A stretch of 64,000 bases of DNA, taken from contig NZ_FQUP01000001.1 of NCBI RefSeq assembly GCF_900129325.1, positions 310,001-374,000 of the forward strand. Reading direction: 5' to 3'. The stretch's first letter is position 1, and each line of letters starts with the position of its first letter. Positions 16,376 through 23,703 of the stretch are shown here, piece after piece. Under the pieces are notes generated by a model. That model had not been told where the DNA came from and made no database searches. It saw nothing but the letters and a program-made list of their open reading frames with translations. Source of the DNA: Kaistia soli DSM 19436. Lineage in GTDB: Bacteria; Pseudomonadota; Alphaproteobacteria; Rhizobiales; Kaistiaceae. Both the position numbers and the translations under genes were made by a program.

Positions 16376-16791
16376 CGCCGCTTCCCCTTGCGCGAAACGG
16401 GCTTCTGCGGCCGTTTCGCGGTGGCCGCTTCGATAGTTCTGGCCGTTTCGGCCGCTTTCAAGGGCCCTTTCCTTGCCGCGTGGCGTTGCGCCCCGAGCGG
16501 CTTGACGCCGGCCGCCAGCGCTGCCGCCGCCAGAGCATGTGTCGTTGCCGGTCCCATGAACAGCAGGAAGAGGATGAGAAAGACGAGCTTGACCGCTGCG
16601 ACGGTGAAGCCGGCATGCACGGCAAGGCCGGACAGGATCAGCGCCATGCCAGTCGTATCGGAAAGCGATGCCGCATGCAGGCGTGTGAAGAGATCCGGCA
16701 TGCGGATGAAGCCGATCGCGCCGGTCAGGAAGAAGCCCGCGCCCACGAGGATCAGGATGCCGCTGACGATCGTGGCAACGATATCGGTCAT
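16372..16791 (-). CDS. mrpG: Mrp antiporter subunit G
   Basis: 139 residues with three membrane helices. G-F-I-R-M-P-D-L-F-T-R-L-H-A-A-S-L-S-D-T-T-G is the diagnostic MrpG/MnhG motif. Beyond residue 95 it has an unusual tail rich in Lys, Arg and Ala (G-P-L-K-A-A-E-T-A-R...), longer than normal for the family, presumably cytoplasmic. Overlaps mrpF upstream and the DUF4040 gene downstream by four bases. Confidence 0.93.
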   Translation of the reverse strand: MTDIVATIVSGILILVGAGFFLTGAIGFIRMPDLFTRLHAASLSDTTGMALILSGLAVHAGFTVAAVKLVFLILFLLFMGPATTHALAAAALAAGVKPLGAQRHAARKGPLKAAETARTIEAATAKRPQKPVSRKGKRR

Positions 16792-17069
16792 CGTGCGTCC
16801 TCCGCCTGCTCGTCAGGCTCGGAGCCGGCGCGGAAGAATTTCAGCACGGCAAACACGCCGACATAGTTGAGCAGCGCGTAGGTCAGCGTGAGATCGAGGA
16901 AATCCGGTCGGTCGGTTAGAAAGCCGTAGAGGGCCACGATCAGGATCGCGCCATTGCCGATGGAATTGGCGGCCAGCAGGCGATCGAATGTCGTCGGCCC
17001 CGCGACAGTCCGGAACGTCATCAGCGCAACGGCGACCAGAACGGCGAGGAGCGCCGCGAAGAGGATCAC
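16788..17069 (-). CDS. mrpF: Mrp antiporter subunit F
   Basis: 93 residues with three membrane helices. G-P-T-T-F-D-R-L-L-A-A-N-S-I-G and the end-on segment T-L-T-Y-A-L-L-N-Y-V-G are standard MrpF/MnhF. Its start overlaps the mrpE stop and its stop overlaps the mrpG start (both ATGA). Small core membrane subunit of the antiporter complex. Confidence 0.93.
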   Translation of the reverse strand: MILFAALLAVLVAVALMTFRTVAGPTTFDRLLAANSIGNGAILIVALYGFLTDRPDFLDLTLTYALLNYVGVFAVLKFFRAGSEPDEQAEDAR

Positions 17070-17554
17070 GTTCGCCCTCCCTTCTCGAACGCCACGACGC
17101 GCCGGTCCATCTCGCCGGACCGCACGCCCTCGGCGCCGGCCTTTGTCAGCGCATGGATCGTGAAACGGTCATGCTCGCGATCGACGGCGACAGTGACCGT
17201 GCCCGGCGTCAGCGTGATCGAATTGGCATAGGTGACGGCGCCGACCGCGGTCTTCGGGCCAACGGAAATCTCGAACAGTTGCGGCTCGATCGGACGGCGC
17301 GGGTCGAGGATCGTCCGCGCCACATCGATCGACGACTTCACCATCTCGATGGCGAGCCACGGCCAGTAACCGAGGCCGCCGAGGATGCGCTCAACCGGAT
17401 GGCCTTCTTCATCCGCGAAGCCCGTCAGCCGACCGATGACGGCAATCCCGCCCGAAATCACGATACCCGCCCCGACGAGCCACAGCGTGTAGTGGCCCGA
17501 AAGCAGCAGCCAGAAGGCAAACAGCCAGATTGCGAGGCTGACAGTACGGATCAT
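17066..17554 (-). CDS. mrpE: Mrp antiporter subunit E
   Basis: 162 residues: two or three N-terminal membrane helices and a soluble C-terminal domain. A-N-S-I-T-L-T-P-G-T-V-T-V is the characteristic MrpE/MnhE motif. The start is set at the ATG at 17554 (M-I-R-T-V-S-L-A-I-W), where the hydrophobic segment begins; the open frame to 17764 runs into the promoter region shared with the divergent peptidase gene. It is the first gene of the operon, so the promoter should lie in 17555-17741. Confidence 0.92.
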   Translation of the reverse strand: MIRTVSLAIWLFAFWLLLSGHYTLWLVGAGIVISGGIAVIGRLTGFADEEGHPVERILGGLGYWPWLAIEMVKSSIDVARTILDPRRPIEPQLFEISVGPKTAVGAVTYANSITLTPGTVTVAVDREHDRFTIHALTKAGAEGVRSGEMDRRVVAFEKGGRT

Positions 17555-17741
17555 CGGGCTCTCGTCGTCGGAGGCGCTGCCGGCGCGTTGCGATTCGTGT
17601 CCGCGCACACAAAAGCATGCATGCGCGATCAACCCAAGCGTAACCGGACGAACCCCTGCCGCTTGGCGCCGGCCGGGCGGGTCTCTATCTAGGCTGCAAC
17701 GCCGTCCCGGCCCCACTCTGCCCTTCGGAGATTTCCTGCTC

Positions 17742-19814
17742 GTGAACCCGCCCATCGCCGCCAAGCATCCCGTTGCCCTCGAGGCTCATGGCATCACGCG
17801 CCAGGACGACTATGCCTGGCTGCGCGCCGATAACTGGCAGGAGGTGATGCGCGATCCGTCGACATTGGCGCCGGAAATCCGTGCTCATCTTGAGGCCGAG
17901 AATGCCTATACGAAGGCGGAGATGGCCGATACCGAAGCGCTGCAGGCGGCGCTGTTCAAGGAAATGCGCGCCCGGATCAAGGAAGACGATTCCTCGGTTC
18001 CCGCGCCGGATGGTCCCTATGCCTATGCGTCGCGCTATCTTGAAGGCGCCGAGCAGCCGCGTATCGTGCGCACCGCGCGTGAAGGCGGTCCCGAAACAGT
18101 CCTGCTCGATGTCGACGCGATGGCCAAGGGCCATGCCTATTACGAGATCGGCGGCGCCGACCACAGCCCTGACCATGCGCTGATCGCCTGGGCCTATGAC
18201 GACAAGGGTTCGGAAGCCTATACGCTGCGGGTGCGCGAGGCCGAGACCGGCATCGACCTTCCCGACGCGATCGAGACGACGACGGGCGGCGCTGTCTGGG
18301 CCGCCGACAGCCGGACGCTGTTCTATACGGTGCTCGATGACAACCACCGCCCCTGCCGCATCTATCGTCACAAGGTCGGCAGTCCCATCGATGAGGACGT
18401 CCTGGTTTTCGAGGAGACCAATCCCGGCTTCTTCCTCGGCATCGGGCAGACGCAATCCGGCCGCTACCTCCTCGTCGATTCGCACGACCATGAGACGTCG
18501 GAAGTACATCTCATCGATGCCGAAGCCCCCGAGGCGCCGCCGCGCCTTGTGGCACCGCGCCGTCCTGCCGAGGAATATGATGTCGACCACAATGGCGACA
18601 CGCTTTACATCCTTACGAATGCGGACGGCGCAGAGGACTTCAAGATCGTCACGGCGCCGGTCGCTAATCCGGGCCGCGAGAACTGGACCGATCTCGTCCC
18701 CCATCAGCCGGGCCGGCTGATCCTCGGCCTCACCGTCTATAAGGACTTCATGGTGCGCCTTGAGCGCGAGGGCGGCCTGCCGCGCATCGTTATCCGGCAG
18801 CTTGCGAGCGGCGAGGAGCATGCGATCGCCTTCGACGAGGAGGCCTATTCGCTCGGCCTCGGCGACGGCTACGAATTCGACACCACCATGCTGCGCTTCA
18901 CCTATTCGTCGATGACGACGCCCTCCCGCGTCTATGACTACGACATGGCGACTCGCGAGCGGGTTCTGCGCAAGGAGCAGGAGGTTCCCTCCGGCCATGA
19001 CGCCAGCCTCTATGTCACGCGCCGCGTCTTCGTACCGGCCGGCGACGGCGAGACCGTTCCGATCTCGCTGCTCTACCGCAAGGACACGCCGCTCGATGGC
19101 AGCGCCCCGCTGCTGCTCTACGGCTATGGTTCCTACGGCATCACCATTCCCGCATCGTTCAGCATCACGCGCCTGTCGCTTGTCGACCGCGGTGTGATCT
19201 ATGCGATCGCCCATATTCGCGGCGGCAAGGACAAGGGCTTCCGCTGGTACGCCGACGGGCGCCGCGAGAAGAAGCAGAACTCGTTCCGCGACTTCATCGC
19301 AGCCGGCGAATATCTGGCTGCCGAGGGCTTCACCGCGCGCGGCAAGATCGTCGGCTGGGGCGGCTCAGCCGGCGGCATGCTGATGGGCGCCGTTGCCAAC
19401 ATGGCGCCCGATCTCTTCGGCGGCATCGTCGCCGAGGTGCCGTTCGTCGACGTGCTCAACACGATGCTCGACGCCACGCTGCCGCTGACCCCGCCGGAAT
19501 GGCCGGAATGGGGCAATCCGATCGAAAGCGTGGCCGACTACCAGTCGATCGCAGCCTATTCGCCCTATGACAATGTTGGGGCCAAGGCGTATCCGCCGAT
19601 CCTCGCGATCGGTGGCTTGACCGACCCGCGCGTCACCTATTGGGAGCCGGCAAAATGGGTCGCGAAACTGAGGGCGACCAAGACCAATGACGCGCCGCTG
19701 CTGCTGAAGACCAATATGGACGCCGGGCATGGCGGCGCTTCGGGTCGCTTCGACAGCCTAAAAGAAACGGCATTCGCGACTGCTTTCGTGCTGAAGGTCG
19801 CCGACCGCGCTTGA
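17742..19814 (+). CDS. ptrB: Oligopeptidase B (S9A serine peptidase)
   Basis: 690 residues starting at GTG, full length for the family. Oligopeptidase B cleaves short peptides after Arg or Lys in the cytoplasm. N-terminal beta-propeller domain (about 75-400), then the alpha/beta-hydrolase domain. The triad is complete: Ser542 in G-W-G-G-S-A-G-G-M, Asp628 in L-T-D-P-R-V-T-Y-W-E-P and His663 in D-A-G-H-G-G-A-S-G-R-F, with spacings like those of the E. coli enzyme. G-S-Y-G-I and I-R-G-G-K-D-K-G-F-R-W-Y are further family blocks. Divergent from the Mrp operon. Confidence 0.95.
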   Translation: MNPPIAAKHPVALEAHGITRQDDYAWLRADNWQEVMRDPSTLAPEIRAHLEAENAYTKAEMADTEALQAALFKEMRARIKEDDSSVPAPDGPYAYASRYLEGAEQPRIVRTAREGGPETVLLDVDAMAKGHAYYEIGGADHSPDHALIAWAYDDKGSEAYTLRVREAETGIDLPDAIETTTGGAVWAADSRTLFYTVLDDNHRPCRIYRHKVGSPIDEDVLVFEETNPGFFLGIGQTQSGRYLLVDSHDHETSEVHLIDAEAPEAPPRLVAPRRPAEEYDVDHNGDTLYILTNADGAEDFKIVTAPVANPGRENWTDLVPHQPGRLILGLTVYKDFMVRLEREGGLPRIVIRQLASGEEHAIAFDEEAYSLGLGDGYEFDTTMLRFTYSSMTTPSRVYDYDMATRERVLRKEQEVPSGHDASLYVTRRVFVPAGDGETVPISLLYRKDTPLDGSAPLLLYGYGSYGITIPASFSITRLSLVDRGVIYAIAHIRGGKDKGFRWYADGRREKKQNSFRDFIAAGEYLAAEGFTARGKIVGWGGSAGGMLMGAVANMAPDLFGGIVAEVPFVDVLNTMLDATLPLTPPEWPEWGNPIESVADYQSIAAYSPYDNVGAKAYPPILAIGGLTDPRVTYWEPAKWVAKLRATKTNDAPLLLKTNMDAGHGGASGRFDSLKETAFATAFVLKVADRA

Positions 19815-19844
19815 CGTCCTTCGCTGCGGCGACACTTTGCAATG

Positions 19845-19870
19845 GCGATCCTGTCGATCGACAGGATCGC
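19845..19870. repeat. 26-bp perfect palindrome
   Basis: The arm GCGATCCTGTCGA is followed directly by its reverse complement TCGACAGGATCGC, with no spacer. It lies 31 bases after the ptrB stop and 24 bases before the lipoprotein start. There is no T-run, so it is not a standard terminator; it could be an operator, or a cruciform or mRNA hairpin. Confidence 0.6.
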
Positions 19871-19893
19871 TGAGCGCCTGGGGAGGGCCGCCG

Positions 19894-20253
19894 ATGTCAA
19901 AGAATGCGATCAGTACGACCGCCGCAACCGCCATGTTCGCTCTCGCCGTCGCATCCTGTACGGCGACGACGCCGGGCGGCGGGCAGCGGTTCTATGGAAT
20001 CCAGGGGTTCGGCGACAATGTCTCGGCCGGTGACTGCCGGGCGCTGGCCGCCCAGGTGGGGCCGCAGAATGTCTGGTTCTCGCGCTTCTCGGGCTCCAAG
20101 CCCAATCCCTGGGATACCGGCCTCTGGCCAGCCTGGGGCAATGGCTGCTTCAAGACGCAGGCCGAGTGCAAGCGTTGGCTCTACAATGTCCAGTCGGAAT
20201 GGCCGCAGCTGATGGATTTCACCTTCTGCCAGCGCGGATTGCAGAAGGCGTGA
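19894..20253 (+). CDS. Small putative lipoprotein of unknown function
   Basis: 119 residues. The N-terminus has a hydrophobic stretch ending in a lipobox-like A-V-A-S-C with Cys22, so export and lipidation are likely. The mature part is Trp- and Cys-rich (W-F-S-R-F-S-G-S, W-P-A-W-G-N-G-C-F, E-C-K-R-W-L-Y, F-T-F-C-Q-R-G) and may be stabilised by disulfides in the periplasm. The ATG at 19894 follows GGGAGGG; an upstream start at 19837 would place the palindrome inside the gene. I do not recognise a named family. Confidence 0.75.
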   Translation: MSKNAISTTAATAMFALAVASCTATTPGGGQRFYGIQGFGDNVSAGDCRALAAQVGPQNVWFSRFSGSKPNPWDTGLWPAWGNGCFKTQAECKRWLYNVQSEWPQLMDFTFCQRGLQKA

Positions 20254-20341
20254 GGACCATCGCTCGCTCGCCTTGTTGAGTGACAGCTCGATCCGGCGGG
20301 TGTTGAGTGCGTTGCCGAAACTGGGCGCGGTCCTTGATGGC

Positions 20342-20779
20342 TCAGCCGAGTTCTTCGGCGAGCCCGATGAGAAGTCCATCCGGGCCCCGAATGTAGCAAA
20401 GCCGATAGACGTCCCCATACTGGACCACTTCGCCGACAAGCTGCGCACCGCGTGTGCGCAGCCTTGCAAGGGTGTCATCGAGATCGTCTACTGCGAACAT
20501 GACGCGCAGATAGCCGAACGCATTGACCGGAGCGTTTCGGTGATCTTCGACAACGGGCGGCGAAAGGAATTTGGAGATCTCCAGGCGGCTGTGGCCATCC
20601 GGCGTCCGCATCATCGCGATCTCGACGTGCTGATCGCTCAAGCCGGTGACACGTCCGGCCCATTCTCCTTCGATCGTGGCCCGCCCTTCCAGATCAAGAC
20701 CCAGTTCACGAAAGAAATCGATCGCCGCCTCGAGGTCGTCGACAACAATTCCAACGTTGTCCATTCGTTTGATCGCCAT
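20342..20779 (-). CDS. VOC (glyoxalase/bleomycin-resistance fold) family protein
   Basis: 145 residues with two beta-alpha-beta-beta-beta repeats. The first opens M-D-N-V-G-I-V-V-D-D-L-E-A-A-I-D-F-F-R-E-L-G-L; the second contains V-M-F-A-V-D-D-L-D-D-T-L-A-R-L, and the end Y-I-R-G-P-D-G-L-L-I-G-L-A-E-E carries the usual metal-binding Glu of the superfamily. Members include glyoxalases, dioxygenases and antibiotic-resistance proteins; substrate not predictable. Single gene convergent with the lipoprotein gene. Confidence 0.85.
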   Translation of the reverse strand: MAIKRMDNVGIVVDDLEAAIDFFRELGLDLEGRATIEGEWAGRVTGLSDQHVEIAMMRTPDGHSRLEISKFLSPPVVEDHRNAPVNAFGYLRVMFAVDDLDDTLARLRTRGAQLVGEVVQYGDVYRLCYIRGPDGLLIGLAEELG

Positions 20780-20844
20780 GCGATCAATCTACGGAATGTC
20801 GCGCGGGCCGTAAACTCTCCACCCGCCGCCGCAGTTTGGCACAA

Positions 20845-20872
20845 ACAAAAGCCCCGGCACTTGGCCGGGGCT
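20845..20872 (-). terminator. Rho-independent terminator of sodB
   Basis: Nine-base perfect stem AGCCCCGGC / GCCGGGGCT with a five-base loop (20850-20872), followed on the minus strand by TTTGTTTG. It lies 23 bases beyond the sodB stop. Confidence 0.75.
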
Positions 20873-20895
20873 CTTCATCAGTTGCGAGGGGGCGA

Positions 20896-21492
20896 TCAAG
20901 CCTTCTCGTAGAGCTCCAGGACGTAGTCCCAATTGATCAGGCTGTCGACGAACGCCTCGAGATATTTCGGGCGGGCGTTGCGATAGTCGATGTAATAGGA
21001 GTGCTCCCAGACATCGACGCCGAGGATCGGCGTTGCGCCATGAACGAGCGGGTTCTCGCCGTTCGGGGTCTTCGAGATTTCGAGCTTGCCGTTCTTGACC
21101 GAAAGCCAAGCCCAGCCCGAACCGAACTGCGTCGTGCCGGCTGCGATGAAATCGGTACGGAACTTGTCGTAGCCGCCGAGGTCGCTGTCGACTGCTGCCT
21201 GCAGCTTGCCCGGGAGGCTCTTGCCGCCGCCGTCCTTCTTCAGCCACTTCCAGAAATGGATGTGATTGTAGTGCTGGCCGGCATTGTTGAAGAGGCCGGC
21301 ATTCTTGCCGTAGCTCTCCTTGACGATCTCCTCGAGGCTCTTGTCCTCAAGACCCGAACCCTTCAGCAGGTTGTTGCCGTTGGTGACATAAGCCTGATGG
21401 TGCTTGTCGTGGTGGTATTCGAGCGTCTCCTTGGACATGAAGGGCGCGAGCGCCTCGTAGTCATAGGGGAGCGGGGGAAGTTCGAAAGCCAT
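20896..21492 (-). CDS. sodB: Superoxide dismutase, Fe-type
   Basis: 198 residues, full length. Converts superoxide to oxygen and hydrogen peroxide. Metal ligands are visible: His27 in E-Y-H-H-D-K-H-H, His77 in Y-N-H-I-H-F-W, and the Asp and His of the D-V-W-E-H-S-Y-Y signature. The active-site glutamine is in the iron-enzyme position (Q73 in N-N-A-G-Q-H), while the manganese-enzyme Gln position holds Gly, so the iron form is favoured, though cambialistic activity is possible. The ATG at 21492 has an AGGAG site. No signal peptide: cytoplasmic. Divergent from the cytochrome genes. Confidence 0.95.
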   Translation of the reverse strand: MAFELPPLPYDYEALAPFMSKETLEYHHDKHHQAYVTNGNNLLKGSGLEDKSLEEIVKESYGKNAGLFNNAGQHYNHIHFWKWLKKDGGGKSLPGKLQAAVDSDLGGYDKFRTDFIAAGTTQFGSGWAWLSVKNGKLEISKTPNGENPLVHGATPILGVDVWEHSYYIDYRNARPKYLEAFVDSLINWDYVLELYEKA

Positions 21493-21788
21493 CGGAACAA
21501 CTCCTGTCGACGATAGGTATGGAAATCGGGCTACCGCGTCGAAAACGGCCTGCCGCGATGAACGTTCCGGCTGCACCATAGGCACCCGGCCGGCCAGCGG
21601 CAACCGCGGAGATCGGGTTTTCTCCCGCTCTGAAACGGTGTTCCGCAATCTCGCGCCGAACGCGCAATCCCCTGCCCCGTCGGCCGATCACGGCATCATC
21701 ATATTTGCGTTATGGCCGACCTCCACCTTGCTCCTGCACGTTGCTTGACGTCACAGTCTGGAGCGGTTCCGAACAGAGGGGTATCAGG

Positions 21789-22229
21789 ATGCGGAAACTT
21801 ATAGCGGCGATCGGGTTCTCGGTCGTGGTTGCGTCGGCCGGTTTCGCGATGGCGGCGTCTGATCTTGGCCAGCAGCGCGAAGCCGACATGAAAGCGATCG
21901 GCGGCGCGATCAAGACCTCAGCGGGTTTCGCGACCGGCAAGGTACCGTTCGATGCCGCCGCCGCGAAAGCCGCGATGGAGACCGTCGCCGCCAAGGCAAC
22001 CGACTTCCCGACCCTGTTCCCCGCCGGCTCGGAAAATGCCGACAAGGGCGCCTCGCCGAAGATCTGGGAAAACAAGGCCGATTTCGAAGCGCATGCGGCC
22101 AAGCTCGCAACTGACGCCAAGGCGGCCGCCGCGGCTGCCGACCAGGGCGTCGATGCCTTCAAGACGGCATTCGCCGCTGTCGGCGCCAACTGCAAGAGCT
22201 GCCACCAGATCTATCGCTTGTCCGACTAA
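21789..22229 (+). CDS. Cytochrome c' / c-556 family protein
   Basis: 146 residues: signal peptide (about 1-22, ending A-M-A-A), four-helix-bundle sequence rich in Ala and Lys, and a single C-terminal haem-binding motif C-K-S-C-H (Cys135, Cys138, His139). This C-terminal position is typical of the class II cytochromes c, c' or c-556, periplasmic proteins that transfer electrons or bind NO. The methionine ligand needed for c-556 cannot be confirmed. The gene is followed after six bases by a dihaem cytochrome, so both are one operon. Confidence 0.9.
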   Translation: MRKLIAAIGFSVVVASAGFAMAASDLGQQREADMKAIGGAIKTSAGFATGKVPFDAAAAKAAMETVAAKATDFPTLFPAGSENADKGASPKIWENKADFEAHAAKLATDAKAAAAAADQGVDAFKTAFAAVGANCKSCHQIYRLSD

Positions 22230-22235
22230 GCGCCC

Positions 22236-23174
22236 ATGCTCCGCCGCCTTGCCGTTGCTGTCGTTGCCCTCGCCGCCCTTGGCGGCGCGGGTTTCTGGTT
22301 GCTGACAGAACCGAAGCCGCTCTCGGCGGCGGAGATTCCCGACCATCCCGGAAACGCGGCCAAGGGCGAGCTCCTGTTCTGGGCAGGTGGCTGCGCCTCC
22401 TGCCACGCCGCTCCCGGCGCCAAGGGCGACGACAAGCTAGTTCTGGGCGGCGGCGAGCCGATCGTCTCGCCATTCGGCACGTTCCATCCGCCGAACATCT
22501 CGCCCGACAAGACGCATGGCATCGGAAGCTGGTCGACGCTCGACTTCGTCAACGCGATGAAGCGCGGGCTCGGACCCGGCGGCGAACAGCTCTATCCGGC
22601 ATTCCCCTACACCTCCTATCAGCGCATGCCGGTCGCCGATCTCGTCGATCTCAAGGCCTATCTCGACACGCTGCCGCCGGTCGCGACCGACAGTCCGCCG
22701 CACGAGCTGCCATTCCCCTTCTCGATCCGTCGCGGTCTCGGCCTCTGGAAGCTCCTCTATCTTGACGGCGAGACATTCGAGCCCGATCCGACCAAGAGCG
22801 ACGAGATCAATCGCGGCGCCTATCTCGTCGAGGGGCCGGGGCACTGCAACGAGTGCCACACGCCGCGCAACGCGCTCGGCGGCCTCGATTTCACGCATCA
22901 TCTCGCTGGCGCGCCGAATCCCTCGGGCCAGGGGTTCATTCCCAACATCACCGGCGGCAAGGGCGGCATCGGCGACTGGTCGGCGGAGGATATCGCCAAC
23001 TTCTTTGAAACAGGCATGACGCCCGAGTTCGATTCGGTCGGCGGCACGATGGTCGACGTTCAGGAGAACATCGCCCACCTGCCCGCTTCCGATCGCGCAG
23101 CCATCGCCGCCTATCTCAAGGACTTGCCGCCGCTCGACCGATCAGATGGCGGAGCGGCTGCCACGGCCGATTGA
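22236..23174 (+). CDS. Dihaem c-type cytochrome
   Basis: 312 residues with an N-terminal membrane anchor or signal (about 4-22) and two haem c motifs: C53-A-S-C-H and C204-N-E-C-H. Between them G-G-G-E-P-I-V-S-P-F-G-T-F-H-P-P-N-I-S-P-D is the segment common to the cytochrome subunits of membrane alcohol and gluconate dehydrogenases, which usually hold three haems; this one has two. Periplasmic electron transfer, probably with the upstream cytochrome c'. No dehydrogenase subunit gene lies nearby, so its electron donor is unknown. Confidence 0.9.
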   Translation: MLRRLAVAVVALAALGGAGFWLLTEPKPLSAAEIPDHPGNAAKGELLFWAGGCASCHAAPGAKGDDKLVLGGGEPIVSPFGTFHPPNISPDKTHGIGSWSTLDFVNAMKRGLGPGGEQLYPAFPYTSYQRMPVADLVDLKAYLDTLPPVATDSPPHELPFPFSIRRGLGLWKLLYLDGETFEPDPTKSDEINRGAYLVEGPGHCNECHTPRNALGGLDFTHHLAGAPNPSGQGFIPNITGGKGGIGDWSAEDIANFFETGMTPEFDSVGGTMVDVQENIAHLPASDRAAIAAYLKDLPPLDRSDGGAAATAD

Positions 23175-23290
23175 CGACTGCGATTTTTTCCGCGCTACCG
23201 ATGTCGAAATGAGAGACGCTCATCCGACATGGTCGTGAAGAGGGAATGCTCCCGCTTCCGGCCAGGGCGCCGAACCGATCGGAGACCGTC

Positions 23291-23644
23291 ATGCAATACG
23301 CGATCATGTTCTACGAGACCGAGAAGAATTTCGAGACCCGCGACCATCGCGAGGACGATTCCGAATATTGGGGCGCCTGGCGCGCCTATATCGACGAGAT
23401 CGTGGCCAGCGGCGTCGTCCGCGGCGGGGCCGGCCTGCACGCGCCGCAAGCGGCCACGACGGTGCGCCTCAAGGACGGGCAGCGCCATGTCCAGGACGGA
23501 CCCTTCGCTGCGGCCAAGGAACAGCTCGGCGGCTTCTTCCTGATCGAAGTTCCCGATCTCGACGCTGCCCTCAGCTGGGCGGCCAAGGCGCCCTGTGCTC
23601 CCACCGGCGTCGAGGTGCGGCCGACGCTGCCGTCGCAGATGTGA
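23291..23644 (+). CDS. YCII-related DGPF domain protein, partner of ECF42 sigma factor
   Basis: 117 residues opening M-Q-Y-A-I-M-F-Y-E-T-E and containing the motif R-H-V-Q-D-G-P-F-A-A-A-K-E-Q-L-G-G-F-F-L-I-E. DGPF-domain proteins of the YCII-related family are almost always encoded next to ECF42-type sigma factors, as here, and are thought to work with them. Small soluble dimeric fold; catalytic role not established. Precedes the sigma gene by 59 bases, which hold a hairpin. Confidence 0.88.
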   Translation: MQYAIMFYETEKNFETRDHREDDSEYWGAWRAYIDEIVASGVVRGGAGLHAPQAATTVRLKDGQRHVQDGPFAAAKEQLGGFFLIEVPDLDAALSWAAKAPCAPTGVEVRPTLPSQM

Positions 23645-23652
23645 GACGCCAT

Positions 23653-23675
23653 CGCGCCGGGTTACCCCCGGCGCG
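23653..23675. repeat. Intergenic hairpin between DGPF gene and sigma gene
   Basis: Perfect nine-base stem CGCGCCGGG / CCCGGCGCG with a five-base loop. There is no T-run on the plus strand, so it is more likely an mRNA structure tuning the ratio of the two genes than a full terminator. Confidence 0.5.
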
Positions 23676-23703
23676 ACCGGCCGCCTTTCGGGAGGGTCCC
23701 GCT

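Noticed and set aside
17685-19214. Minus-strand open frame of 509 codons
   Set aside because: Antisense to oligopeptidase B, which has a complete catalytic triad; no ribosome binding site or recognisable domain.
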